Positions 25,985 through 34,957 of a stretch of DNA of 64,000 nt are shown here, one piece after another (the first letter of the stretch is position 1; each line of letters begins with the position of its first letter). The DNA comes from Methanobacterium_B sp963825335 (GTDB lineage: Archaea > Methanobacteriota > Methanobacteria > Methanobacteriales > Methanobacteriaceae). The stretch lies in contig CAWGSP010000001.1 in the NCBI GenBank assembly GCA_963825335.1, forward strand, positions 1,922,001-1,986,000. Direction: 5' to 3'. The translations under genes and the position numbers were made by a program. The notes under the pieces were generated by a model. The model was not told the origin of the DNA. It worked only from the letters and a program-made list of their open reading frames with translations, and did not search any database.

Positions 25985-27373
25985 ATTCGGTTAAACAAAC
26001 CTGCAATTCTTGCTGGTAAACTAACAATACTCACATTAAAATTGGTTGGAATGCAAGCAACAGCACTTCCTGGTAAGGTTGCCCTAAAAATAAGCCCTGA
26101 ACTATTGGATGTTGTTAACAGTCGCTGCAAAAAAACTGTCATTGTTACAGGTACCAACGGTAAAACAACAACCAATAACCTTATAAATCATATCTTAAAT
26201 GCTGAATTTCATGATGTTTTGTCCAATCTCCGTGGAGCAAACATGCATCAAGGTGTTGTGAGTTCATTTTTAAACGATCTCAAAGATGAATATGATTGGG
26301 GTGTCTTTGAGGTTGATGAAGGATCTGTTCCAGAGGTTGTGAAATATATAAAACCAGATTATTTCATAGTCACAAACTTCTTCAGGGATCAACTAGACAG
26401 ATTTGGGGAAATAGAATACACTGCAAAAATTGTATACGAAGCCATCAAAGAATTGGACACCACACTCATTTTGAATGCAGACGATCCAATGGTCTCGAAA
26501 TTTAAAGACCTCAAAAAAAGGAACATATTCTATGGTGTGAAAAAATCAAGCTTCAGCACCATGGATCAGAGGATTGTTGAATCACGTTTCTGTCCAGTAT
26601 GTTCAAACAGCCTGGATTATGAGTATTACAACTATGGACAGCTTGGTAAGTACCATTGTAGTAAATGTGGATTTGAAAATCCAGAATATGATTACAGTGT
26701 ATCAACCATAGAACAGGACCAGGATGGCTACCATTTCGATGTAGAATATCCAAAGGGATCAGCTGAACATTTGAACTTCAAGTACGATGGTATATACAAT
26801 GTTTATAATTGCTGTGCTGCAATAGGATTTTCAATAGAAGCAGGTATAGATATAGGAGTCATTTCTGAAAGACTGGAAAATTTTGACTACAAACTCGGGA
26901 GAATGGAAAATTTTGTATTTGAGGACAAAATAGTCAAGATAGTTCTGGTTAAAAACCCTATAGGTCTGTCAGAAGTTCTTAAGAGTATTGCACATGATAA
27001 CAGGAAGAAATCTATCCTTTTCATATTAAATGATAATCCAGCAGATGGTAGGGATGTTTCATGGATATGGGATGCAGATGTTGAAACTGTTCAATCGATA
27101 GAAAATCTTGAATCTATACACTGTTCCGGGATAAGGGCACCAGATATCGCTCTAAGACTTAAATATGCCGAAATAGACCAAAAAATCTTTGAAATAGATT
27201 TGGATATAGAGTCTTCGATAGGAAATGTATTAAACGAAGAATCTGAGATAATATATATCCTGCCTACCTACACTGCAGTATATTTAACCCGTGACATTGT
27301 AATGAACCATCTGACCAATTCCAATGCTCGAGTGTCAAGGATTCGGGAAATGATTAAATCTAGGGTGACATAA
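25985..27373 (+). CDS. MurT-like Mur ligase with zinc ribbon
   Basis: About 462 residues. The ATP loop TGTNGKTTTNN lies near residue 60. The ligase core includes RGANMHQGVVSSF and VDEGSVPEVV. A four-cysteine zinc ribbon (CPVC ... CSKC, near residues 200-225) is inserted as in MurT, and a C-terminal DUF1727-like domain has NPADGRDVSWIWDAD. MurT with GatD amidates a peptidoglycan precursor in bacteria; in a pseudomurein organism the substrate is expected to be the pseudomurein precursor (inference). The best start is an ATT codon at 25985, correctly spaced after GGAGGGTT (25973-25980); the first conventional candidate, TTG 26042, would remove a conserved N-terminal helix. Confidence 0.85.
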   Translation: MRLNKPAILAGKLTILTLKLVGMQATALPGKVALKISPELLDVVNSRCKKTVIVTGTNGKTTTNNLINHILNAEFHDVLSNLRGANMHQGVVSSFLNDLKDEYDWGVFEVDEGSVPEVVKYIKPDYFIVTNFFRDQLDRFGEIEYTAKIVYEAIKELDTTLILNADDPMVSKFKDLKKRNIFYGVKKSSFSTMDQRIVESRFCPVCSNSLDYEYYNYGQLGKYHCSKCGFENPEYDYSVSTIEQDQDGYHFDVEYPKGSAEHLNFKYDGIYNVYNCCAAIGFSIEAGIDIGVISERLENFDYKLGRMENFVFEDKIVKIVLVKNPIGLSEVLKSIAHDNRKKSILFILNDNPADGRDVSWIWDADVETVQSIENLESIHCSGIRAPDIALRLKYAEIDQKIFEIDLDIESSIGNVLNEESEIIYILPTYTAVYLTRDIVMNHLTNSNARVSRIREMIKSRVT

Positions 27374-27392
27374 ATTTAAAGGAGAAATATTA

Positions 27393-28118
27393 ATGGAATT
27401 AAACATCTTTCATATGTATCCTGATCTCCTCAATCTATACGGTGATTTGGGCAATGTAACGTCTTTAAAGAAGCGGTGTGAATGGAGAGGTATCAAGGTC
27501 AATATAGTCAATTTTTCCCTGTCCAATGAAGGGGATGTATCCGAGGCAGACATATTCTTCATGGGCGGTGGATCTGACATGGGTCAAAGCAGAGTGTACT
27601 CACATTTTTTAAAGTATAAAAATGAAGTGAGCGATGCAATAGAAAATGGTACGGGTTTTCTTGCTATATGCGGAGGATACCAACTATTAGGTGAAAGTTA
27701 TATTGATGCCGATGGTAATGAAATTCCAGGGCTTAATATTTTTGATTATCGTACAGAAAGCGAAGAAGGAAGATTAATAGGAAATGTAATTATAGATAAT
27801 AAACTTGGATTGAAACCCGATACATTGGTAGGTTTTGAAAACCATGGTGGTCGTACCTACCATGATTATCCTGCACTCGGAACTGTGAAAGTTGGTAATG
27901 GAAACAATGGAAAGGATGGACAAGAGGGTATGGTATATAAAAACTGTATAGGAACCTATCTTCACGGCCCATTGCTTCCAAAAAATCCTCATCTATCTGA
28001 CCATATAATATTATCTGCTTTAAAAAGAAAATATAACGTATCAACGCTTGATAATTTGGATGATGAACTGGAAATAGCAGCCCACCAACGTGTTATAAAA
28101 CTCTATTCAGAGGGTTAA
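27393..28118 (+). CDS. GatD-like glutamine amidotransferase (CobQ type)
   Basis: A 241-residue class I amidotransferase of the CobB/CobQ type. The nucleophile Cys is in LAICGGYQLLG (near residue 93), and the His in GTYLHGPLLPKNP lies near residue 190. The start MELNIFHMYPDLLNLYGDLGN is typical of GatD. It provides ammonia to the MurT-like ligase encoded 19 nt upstream. Ribosome site AAAGGAGAA. The two form an operon upstream of pyrG. Confidence 0.88.
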   Translation: MELNIFHMYPDLLNLYGDLGNVTSLKKRCEWRGIKVNIVNFSLSNEGDVSEADIFFMGGGSDMGQSRVYSHFLKYKNEVSDAIENGTGFLAICGGYQLLGESYIDADGNEIPGLNIFDYRTESEEGRLIGNVIIDNKLGLKPDTLVGFENHGGRTYHDYPALGTVKVGNGNNGKDGQEGMVYKNCIGTYLHGPLLPKNPHLSDHIILSALKRKYNVSTLDNLDDELEIAAHQRVIKLYSEG

Positions 28119-28303
28119 AACTGGGTTTTTTAGTGGAATATTGAATTATATTTTATTCACAGTGAATTAATAACTGATATGAATTGATATAATTATGTTA
28201 ATTTAGGATGTTAAATGATGAAATATATAAAACATTTATTTATCGATGGTAGAGATATATGGATGATGAAGTTTTATAATGATTATAAAAGTTTTTTGAG
28301 GAG

Positions 28304-29914
28304 ATGATGGTTCTGTCAAAATATATAGTTGTCACAGGCGGTGTTGTGAGTTCAATTGGTAAAGGAATAACAGCCGCGTCTATAGGAAGAATTTTAAGGT
28401 CGTATGGTGTTGATGTAACAGCCATTAAGATTGATCCATATTTAAATTGGGATTCCGGGACTTTGAACCCTTATCAACACGGAGAAGTCTTTGTAACAGA
28501 GGATGGGATGGAAACAGACCTTGATCTTGGACATTACGAACGTTTCCTTGATGTTAACCTATCTGGGGATTGTAACATTACAACAGGAAAGGTATACTCA
28601 TCAGTTATAAATAAGGAACGTAAAGGAGATTATCTAGGGGCTTGTGTACAGATAATCCCCCACATCACCGATGAAATCAAGTCCATGATAAGAAACATGG
28701 CTAATAAAACACAGGCTGAAGTTGTTCTTGTCGAAGTTGGTGGGACTGTGGGCGATATAGAGAGCCAACCCTTCTTAGAGGCACTCAGACAACTGCGTAA
28801 CGAGGAAGGTCATGATAATGTGATGTTTGTTCACGTCACATATGTCCCATATTTACGGGCTGCAGGAGAGTTTAAAACCAAACCCACACAGCACAGCACC
28901 AAGGAATTGAGGGGTACTGGTATAAGTCCGGACATGATCATATGCCGTTCTGAACTTCCAATTGATACACATCTCAAGGATAAAATAGCTGACTTCTGTG
29001 ATGTTGATAAGGAAGCTGTTATCAACGCACCAGATGTACACTCGATCTATGAAATACCGCTAATACTCAACACAGAAAATGTCGGCGACTACATACTTGA
29101 CAGAATGAAAATCGAGGCAAGAAAACCCGACCTGTATGAATGGAGTCGTATTGTTGATTCGCTCAAATTAAATGAATCTAAAGTCAGTGTAGGTATTGTT
29201 GGTAAATATGTAGAACTAGAAGATGCATACATCAGTATAAGAGAATCTCTAAAACATGCAGCAGCGGAATTAGGAGTTAAAGTAGAATTAGAATGGATAA
29301 AAGCCGAAGATAGAATTAACAGGGACAAGATGAAAAATTATGATGCTCTTTTGATACCTGGTGGTTTTGGTCTGAGGGGAATATCTGGAAAACTCGATGC
29401 AGTGAGGTATTCAATTGAGAAGCAAGTACCCCTCTTCGGTATATGTTTGGGAATGCAGTGTATGGTGATAGAATATGCTAGGATGCATGGAATCGAAGGA
29501 GCTAATAGTACTGAATTTGATATAAACGCCAAAAACCCGGTCATAGATATAATGTCAGAACAGAAGAAGATCAAAAATATGGGCGGTACAATGCGATTGG
29601 GTTCATATCCCTGCAAACTCAAAGGGCATACCATAGCACAAAAAGCTTATGGTGATGATATTGTCAGTGAACGTCACAGGCACAGATATGAATTCAACAA
29701 TGACTATCGTGAAATACTGGAGGGGGAAGGTTTGATAATATCTGGAGCATCACCAGATAATTTTCTGGTTGAAATCGTGGAACTTGCAGATCATCCGTGG
29801 TTTTTAGGGTGCCAATTCCATCCCGAATTTAAATCAAGACCCAATCACGCTCATCCTATTTTTAAATCATTTATGGAAGCTGCAATTGAAAAAAAGAAAT
29901 CTAAGGAGATTTAA
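28304..29914 (+). CDS. pyrG: CTP synthase
   Basis: A 536-residue enzyme: N-terminal synthetase domain with VVTGGVVSSIGKGITAASIG, IDPYLNWDSGTLNPYQHGEVFVTEDG and EVGGTVGDIES; C-terminal glutamine amidotransferase domain with the nucleophile in FGICLGMQ (near residue 380) and His-Pro-Glu in CQFHPEFKSRP. It makes CTP from UTP. The start is open to question: AGGAGATGAT (28299-28308) matches the full ribosome-binding consensus and covers both ATGs (28304, 28307), while CTG 28313 would give an N-terminus like that of relatives (xSKYIVVTGG). Confidence 0.95.
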   Translation: MMVLSKYIVVTGGVVSSIGKGITAASIGRILRSYGVDVTAIKIDPYLNWDSGTLNPYQHGEVFVTEDGMETDLDLGHYERFLDVNLSGDCNITTGKVYSSVINKERKGDYLGACVQIIPHITDEIKSMIRNMANKTQAEVVLVEVGGTVGDIESQPFLEALRQLRNEEGHDNVMFVHVTYVPYLRAAGEFKTKPTQHSTKELRGTGISPDMIICRSELPIDTHLKDKIADFCDVDKEAVINAPDVHSIYEIPLILNTENVGDYILDRMKIEARKPDLYEWSRIVDSLKLNESKVSVGIVGKYVELEDAYISIRESLKHAAAELGVKVELEWIKAEDRINRDKMKNYDALLIPGGFGLRGISGKLDAVRYSIEKQVPLFGICLGMQCMVIEYARMHGIEGANSTEFDINAKNPVIDIMSEQKKIKNMGGTMRLGSYPCKLKGHTIAQKAYGDDIVSERHRHRYEFNNDYREILEGEGLIISGASPDNFLVEIVELADHPWFLGCQFHPEFKSRPNHAHPIFKSFMEAAIEKKKSKEI

Positions 29915-29944
29915 ACGTCTAAAAAATGTCCAAGTTTTAGATCA

Positions 29945-29957
29945 TTTTTTTTCTTTT
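29945..29957 (+). terminator. T-run terminator after pyrG
   Basis: A T-rich run about 30 nt past the pyrG stop. Confidence 0.5.
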
Positions 29958-30058
29958 AATAAAAAAATATTTATTTTTTATTATAGAATGAACTAACAGA
30001 TGTTTACAAATTTATTGTTTCAATAAACACTTTTTAACAATTTTCGAGAATGATAATC

Positions 30059-31234
30059 ATGATGATAAACATACCCATTATTTGCATTATTTTAGCTGTT
30101 CTTGCATGTGTATATGCCAGTTATTCCGACCTTAAAAAGGGTGTAATTCAGAACAAATTAACATTACCATTGATCGCAATCGGAATTATCTTAAACAGTG
30201 TGTACGCCTTGATGATTGGGAGTATCCTAGACATTGTGTTGACTGTGGTGTTCACAGCTGTGATCTTTATTTTTGGATACTTATTCTGGAAATTAGGTGC
30301 ATGGGCTGGTGGGGATGTGAAACTATTCACAGCATTGGCTGCTCTCATACCATTCTATGCAATACCATCGTATCAATCAATAGTAAGCTACCAGTTGTTT
30401 GGTCAACAGTTCCCAATCGTGGCCACCTATCCATTCCCTTTCACCATTATCATAAACAGTATACTTTCAATGCTACCATTCCTGCTCATATTTGTATTCT
30501 TTATAGTGGTAAAGAACAAACCACATCTTTTAAATGAATTAATATCCCCTGTAAAAAATGTAAAAAAGAATATAGTACTCACATTGGTTGTGACATCTGC
30601 GGCTACTATCGCAGTATCGTTAACATTTCAATTACATCTGCAGATTATTATAGTATCGTTAATATTGACGTACCTCATCATAATAATCCTATCAAAAATT
30701 CCAAACCGGATCAAGGCTGTTATTTTATCAATTGTGGTTGTATTTGCTCTTTACAAAAATTTTGAAATCACTGTATCTGGGATAATAATAATTTTTATCT
30801 CGATCATGGTATTTGAGTTGATAAAAAACCTCCTAACAAAGGTTAGTAAGGAAGCATTACAGGACAACTACAAGATAAGCGAACTAAAGGAAGGTATGAT
30901 AGCGGTTTACAATATCTATGAAAAGGATGATAAGGTATATGCAGATAACAGCAGTTTCTTCAACAATGTTAAGCTTGCAATAAACACAGGAGACATATCG
31001 GTACTTAATCCTCCTAAGGGAAAATTGTTGGTTGGATCCATGGCAGCTGGTTTGACCAAGGACGATATTAACTTATTGAATGAATTAAAAACTGAGGGAA
31101 AGATCGATGATGAATTTAGGATAAAGAAGGGTATACCATTCGCACCATCAATATTGATAGGACTGCTCTTAGCATTATTTATAGGTGACCTTGCATTCAT
31201 TATTGAGAAGATCTTATTCGGTATAATTTACTGA
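30059..31234 (+). CDS. eppA: EppA-like class III prepilin peptidase
   Basis: About 391 residues and mostly membrane-embedded. The two catalytic aspartates of the A24 aspartic prepilin peptidases are visible: YSDLKKGVIQNKLT near residue 23-36 and GAWAGGDVKLF near residue 80 (the GxGD-type motif). A longer second half contains further membrane segments and a soluble stretch of about 100 residues before the last segment. EppA removes the short basic leader of euryarchaeal class III pilins, two of which are encoded in this window (31649, 42086). Three in-frame ATGs exist; 30059 is best spaced from GAGAATGAT. Confidence 0.83.
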   Translation: MMINIPIICIILAVLACVYASYSDLKKGVIQNKLTLPLIAIGIILNSVYALMIGSILDIVLTVVFTAVIFIFGYLFWKLGAWAGGDVKLFTALAALIPFYAIPSYQSIVSYQLFGQQFPIVATYPFPFTIIINSILSMLPFLLIFVFFIVVKNKPHLLNELISPVKNVKKNIVLTLVVTSAATIAVSLTFQLHLQIIIVSLILTYLIIIILSKIPNRIKAVILSIVVVFALYKNFEITVSGIIIIFISIMVFELIKNLLTKVSKEALQDNYKISELKEGMIAVYNIYEKDDKVYADNSSFFNNVKLAINTGDISVLNPPKGKLLVGSMAAGLTKDDINLLNELKTEGKIDDEFRIKKGIPFAPSILIGLLLALFIGDLAFIIEKILFGIIY

Positions 31235-31648
31235 AAAATCATTCTCGATCTATTCAATATAATGGTGCCATCATTATTCGTAATTCATTATCTAAATCAT
31301 AATTATTAATAACAGGATAATCTGTATTCTTAACCCATTTCGGTTTTGATTATTATCCTTTTGTTAATGATATCAAAAGGTTTTTTTTATATTTTCAACT
31401 CTTTTTGTCTGATTAATTTTAAACCACTGTATCAATGAATATTTGTAGCATATATTTTGTGGATTATTCATTTGAATTTTCTGTTCACCGAACCACTGTG
31501 TAGTGAACATTCAACAGACAAAATAATAAAAGTCTTGTTGTGTGTTGTATGATCGATGTATTTTGATTCTGGAATAGATAAATATATTAGGCGAATTATA
31601 AAAATTAAATCTAAATGTATATATTAGAACAGATCAATAAATAGGAAT
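31235..31648. other. Gap between peptidase and pilin genes
   Basis: A T-run (31381-31388) probably ends the peptidase transcript. An inverted repeat with 7-bp arms TGTTCAC / GTGAACA (31482-31509) contains a smaller CACT/AGTG palindrome. A TATA-like ATGTATATATTA near 31616-31627 precedes the pilin gene. No gene seen. Confidence 0.5.
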
Positions 31649-32101
31649 ATGAGAAAAATGGATGTAAAAGGACAGGCATCTGCGGAATACTTATTATTGG
31701 TATTAGTGTTCCTCATCATATTGGGTTCTGTGACTATACCACTGATAGCTAAATCCATAAATTATAGTATGGATGTTTCAAAAACATCTGATGCCAGTGC
31801 TGCTGTTAACAGTATTGCAAATGAAGTTGGACTGGTCTACGCTAACGGTCCGGGGTCTATTCGTACCATCAATATATACTCAAATGCCAACGGTACAATG
31901 TCTGTTAATGCTAACAACGTCCTTATTCTGCCAGTTACACTGTCGGATAGCACCATAAAAAATATCAACGCGAGTTTGCCGTACTCTGCAACGATCAATC
32001 CTAGCAATCCTTATGCTCTTGGCAATCATACTAATTACAATGTAACAGTTTCATGGCCAGTTGGTACCAATACCATACAGATCAACTTAACACAGACATG
32101 A
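31649..32101 (+). CDS. Class III signal-peptide pilin (DUF361)
   Basis: A 150-residue pilin. The N-terminus MRKMDVKGQASAEYLLLVLVF carries the KGQxSxEYL signature of class III (EppA) processing, with cleavage expected before or near Gln, leaving the hydrophobic helix (about residues 14-36) as pilus core. The rest is Asn/Thr/Ser-rich with many N-glycosylation sequons, as in surface pilins. It lies downstream of the EppA-like gene. A second in-frame ATG (31658) gives the shorter leader MDVKG. Confidence 0.82.
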   Translation: MRKMDVKGQASAEYLLLVLVFLIILGSVTIPLIAKSINYSMDVSKTSDASAAVNSIANEVGLVYANGPGSIRTINIYSNANGTMSVNANNVLILPVTLSDSTIKNINASLPYSATINPSNPYALGNHTNYNVTVSWPVGTNTIQINLTQT

Positions 32102-32135
32102 GTATCAAAAAAATTTATAAATAGGGGATTTCTAT

Positions 32136-33038
32136 ATGAATATCTTTAACAAATTTGGCGATTTAATAATCAAAGCATTTTCTATCGTTGGGATGATTAT
32201 AATAGCCATACCGAAAATTCCTTATATGATCAGAAACTTTGACTCCGATGGACTTAAGGTTAAAATAGATGCAGATAACCTGAAGGATAATATTTCACGT
32301 ATCAGAGAAGATGTTGGTTTGGATGAGAAAATATCGAGGATATCAAATGCAGAAAACATATCAGATATCTTCACAACACCCAGTGTAAATGCAGGGAGTG
32401 AATCTGCAACAGAAGACTCTGGGGTCATAATGATAGCTGGTGGTTTCACATCTGAGCAAAAGGAAAGGACAATACTAACACTTCAAATTTTATCAGCAGG
32501 TTTTATCGTTGTATCTATCCTAAGCATATTCAATTTCATATCCACCATAATATACGTGCCATTAGGCATTGTAATTGTTGGTTACATCCTTCACCTACTG
32601 TATAAACGGATCAAATTAATGTACAGTGCTGATTTTCCAGCCTACCGTGACTTCTTTTTGATGTATGTTGCAGTTGGCATACTGCTGGTACTGGTCAATA
32701 CCAATTCAAACTTCGTAATGGCATTCTCCTTTGAATTATTACCATCACTATCAGTACTTATATTTGCAGTAGTAGCTGTTATAGTAGTATTTTTATTGTT
32801 CAGACTACGTTACTACCGAAACTTTACATATGGAACTGTTCTCGAAGGCGGAAAAAATACGGCATACGTGAAGGTAGAATACGATATACGATCCAATGTT
32901 AAACCCGATATCTATATAGTGGAAAACGGATACGGGGCTGTTGAAGGAGAAATTGTTAAACTCAAACTTGAAGAAAAATTATTGAGTATGAGTGGTAACA
33001 AGCCCGTCAGCATACTCGAACGTAGCAACATATTTTGA
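32136..33038 (+). CDS. DUF2101-like membrane protein
   Basis: A 300-residue protein: an N-terminal hydrophobic segment (~12-32), a polar cytoplasmic-looking region (~35-110), then about four membrane segments (~112-220), and a C-terminal soluble domain rich in Val/Lys/Glu (NTAYVKVEYDIRSNVKPDIYIVENGYGAVEG). The overall plan resembles the DUF2101 family of methanogens, whose function is unknown. It starts 34 nt after the pilin gene on the same strand and may act with it. Confidence 0.6.
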   Translation: MNIFNKFGDLIIKAFSIVGMIIIAIPKIPYMIRNFDSDGLKVKIDADNLKDNISRIREDVGLDEKISRISNAENISDIFTTPSVNAGSESATEDSGVIMIAGGFTSEQKERTILTLQILSAGFIVVSILSIFNFISTIIYVPLGIVIVGYILHLLYKRIKLMYSADFPAYRDFFLMYVAVGILLVLVNTNSNFVMAFSFELLPSLSVLIFAVVAVIVVFLLFRLRYYRNFTYGTVLEGGKNTAYVKVEYDIRSNVKPDIYIVENGYGAVEGEIVKLKLEEKLLSMSGNKPVSILERSNIF

Positions 33039-33048
33039 TGGTAAACCA

Positions 33049-33062
33049 TGATCACGTGATCA
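33049..33062. repeat. Perfect 14-bp palindrome
   Basis: TGATCACGTGATCA, just after the stop of the preceding gene. It could be a protein site or an RNA hairpin end. Confidence 0.7.
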
Positions 33063-33148
33063 GACCAATACTAAGGTTATTTCTATTTTATCATCATAAA
33101 TTTATCCATAATACGCTAATGATTCAGGGATTCTATTTTTGATAAATG

Positions 33149-33156
33149 AATATATA
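33149..33156 (+). promoter_or_regulatory. TATA box, probable leaderless start
   Basis: AATATATA centred about 28 nt before the ATG at 33181. No ribosome site lies between, so a leaderless transcript is likely. Confidence 0.45.
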
Positions 33157-33180
33157 CAATGAAACTATATAGTAAATATT

Positions 33181-33930
33181 ATGATACACGCGGATCATCC
33201 AAGATATGAATCATTGAAGTACAGAGCAAAGATTGTTGATGCATATAAAAAGGGAATACTTGCTGATTCTGGAATGATAGCACATGGAAGAGGCGAAGCA
33301 TTTGACTATCTCATTGGCGAAAAAACAACCGATAACGCTAAAAAAGCGATAAAAACCGCAGCTGCAGCACTCATACTGGCAGAATATCCGGTTATATCAA
33401 TTAATGGCAATGCTGCAGCTTTAGTACCAGATAAAATGACTGAACTGGCAAATTTGCTTGATGCACCCATTGAAATCGGTTTATTTTACAGGACACCTGA
33501 AAGGGTGGCACTCATTGAAGAGTTGCTTAAAAATTATGAGGCAAAGAAAATTTTAGGAACCGATCACGAGGAAAAAGTATCTATTGAAGGTCTTGAAGGT
33601 CCTAGAGCTGTTTCAAATCCTGATGGTGTATATAAAGCAGATGTAGTGTTTGTACCACTAGAGGATGGTGACCGTGCAGAGGCATTGGTAAAACTTGGCA
33701 AGCAAGTGATAACAATAGACCTTAATCCAATTTCAAGGACTGCGAAAACATCAACAATAACCATCGTAGACAATATAGTGAGGGCAATCCCCTGTTTAAT
33801 CAAAGTTATAAAAGAACTCAAAGATACTGATAGGGAGTCTATAGATCAAATATTGAATAACTTCAACAACGATGAAAACATTATGGAAGCCCTTAAAATG
33901 ATTCAAACAACAAAACTGTCGGTGGAGTAA
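33181..33930 (+). CDS. 4-phosphopantoate--beta-alanine ligase, archaeal
   Basis: A 249-residue COG1701-type enzyme (phosphopantothenate synthetase). Typical stretches are MIHADHPRYESLKYRAKIVDAYKKGI, AHGRGEAFDYLIGE, ISINGNAAALVPDKM and IDLNPISRTAKTSTITIVDNIVRAIP. It joins 4-phosphopantoate with beta-alanine using ATP, in the archaeal route to coenzyme A. The following gene starts four nucleotides after the stop. Probable leaderless transcript. Confidence 0.9.
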   Translation: MIHADHPRYESLKYRAKIVDAYKKGILADSGMIAHGRGEAFDYLIGEKTTDNAKKAIKTAAAALILAEYPVISINGNAAALVPDKMTELANLLDAPIEIGLFYRTPERVALIEELLKNYEAKKILGTDHEEKVSIEGLEGPRAVSNPDGVYKADVVFVPLEDGDRAEALVKLGKQVITIDLNPISRTAKTSTITIVDNIVRAIPCLIKVIKELKDTDRESIDQILNNFNNDENIMEALKMIQTTKLSVE

Positions 33931-33934
33931 AAAA

Positions 33935-34549
33935 ATGAATGTTATCGGAGTCACAGGACTTCCTGGATCTGGGAAAAGTGTTGTTTCAAGGGTTGCCAAA
34001 AAACTCGACATACAAGTCATAAGAATGGGTGATGTAATAAGAAACGAGGCAAAAAAGCGAAACCAGAAAACAGGAGACGTTGCAATTGAACTCAGAAAAG
34101 AATATGGAGAATTTGTAGTTGCAGATCGATGTGTCGAGGCCATAAAATCTAATCAAATAGCCATCGTGGTTGATTCTAATATGGCCACGCCTGTAACCAA
34201 GTCCAAATGTTACATGATCGAGGGTATAAGAAGCCAATACGAAGTTGAAATATTTAAGAAACATTTCACAGACTTTAAGGTCATTGCAGTCCACTCAACA
34301 CCTAAAACACGCTTCAACCGTTTAAAAAGACGTATGAGACCTGATGATTCGAAGGATGTTAATGAATTTTTGTTAAGAGATAAAAGAGAGCTTGACTTTG
34401 GCATTGGTAATGTTATAGCCACTGCTGATTATATGATCATCAATGAAGGACCAATAAAAAAAATTAAAAACATTGTAAGGAGCATCCTAGAAAATGAAAT
34501 GCAAAATGAGTGCAAAGGTAAGGGTAAATCCAACAGAAGACCTAAATAA
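33935..34549 (+). CDS. UPF0200-family nucleoside-monophosphate-kinase-like protein
   Basis: A 204-residue P-loop protein: VTGLPGSGKSVVS at the N-terminus, then MGDVIRNE, a middle segment YMIEGIRSQYEVEIFKKHF, and RLKRRMRPDDSKDVNEFLLRDKRELDFGIGNVIATADYMIINEG. These match the archaeal UPF0200 family, related to nucleotide and dephospho-CoA kinases. The substrate is unproven; its neighbour in coenzyme A synthesis makes a link possible. The C-terminus overlaps the next gene by 56 nt. Confidence 0.85.
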   Translation: MNVIGVTGLPGSGKSVVSRVAKKLDIQVIRMGDVIRNEAKKRNQKTGDVAIELRKEYGEFVVADRCVEAIKSNQIAIVVDSNMATPVTKSKCYMIEGIRSQYEVEIFKKHFTDFKVIAVHSTPKTRFNRLKRRMRPDDSKDVNEFLLRDKRELDFGIGNVIATADYMIINEGPIKKIKNIVRSILENEMQNECKGKGKSNRRPK

Positions 34550-34886
34550 AGTTATAAAAGCAGTTTCTAATATTTTTAAGTATGATGAACTTGAGGTTGG
34601 AGAGGACTATATCAGAGTCACGGGCGGTAAGGAATCACTCCAGGAACTTAAAGAATCGCTCAAAAACAGGAAAATACGAGACACAGCACAGAGAATATTT
34701 TTGAAAGGAGCAGAAGACGATATTATAACATTTTCATTGAGTAAACAAGCAGCACTGGTTTCTGTACCCAACTTCGTTGACAGAGAAATGTCAGCACTCG
34801 GTGAAATAGATGTAAAAATTGAGACAGACGATGTTACTGCATTAATTGAGTGGATGACCAAAAAGATAGTTGTACACGAAAAATGA
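34494..34886 (+). CDS. UPF0201-family RNA-binding-domain protein
   Basis: A 130-residue protein beginning MKCKMSAKVRVNPTEDLNKVIKAVSNIF, a pattern of UPF0201 / COG1325 proteins with a predicted RNA-binding fold. The order UPF0200-UPF0201 is a known archaeal gene pair. The start at 34494 has AAGGAG about ten nucleotides upstream inside the preceding gene; ATG 34506 is an alternative. Function not established. Confidence 0.8.
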   Translation: MKCKMSAKVRVNPTEDLNKVIKAVSNIFKYDELEVGEDYIRVTGGKESLQELKESLKNRKIRDTAQRIFLKGAEDDIITFSLSKQAALVSVPNFVDREMSALGEIDVKIETDDVTALIEWMTKKIVVHEK

Positions 34887-34957
34887 AGATTTTAATCAAA
34901 TAATAAATTTTTTTTAATAGAAAAAAGATAAAGAAACCATATCCAATCATACATTAA

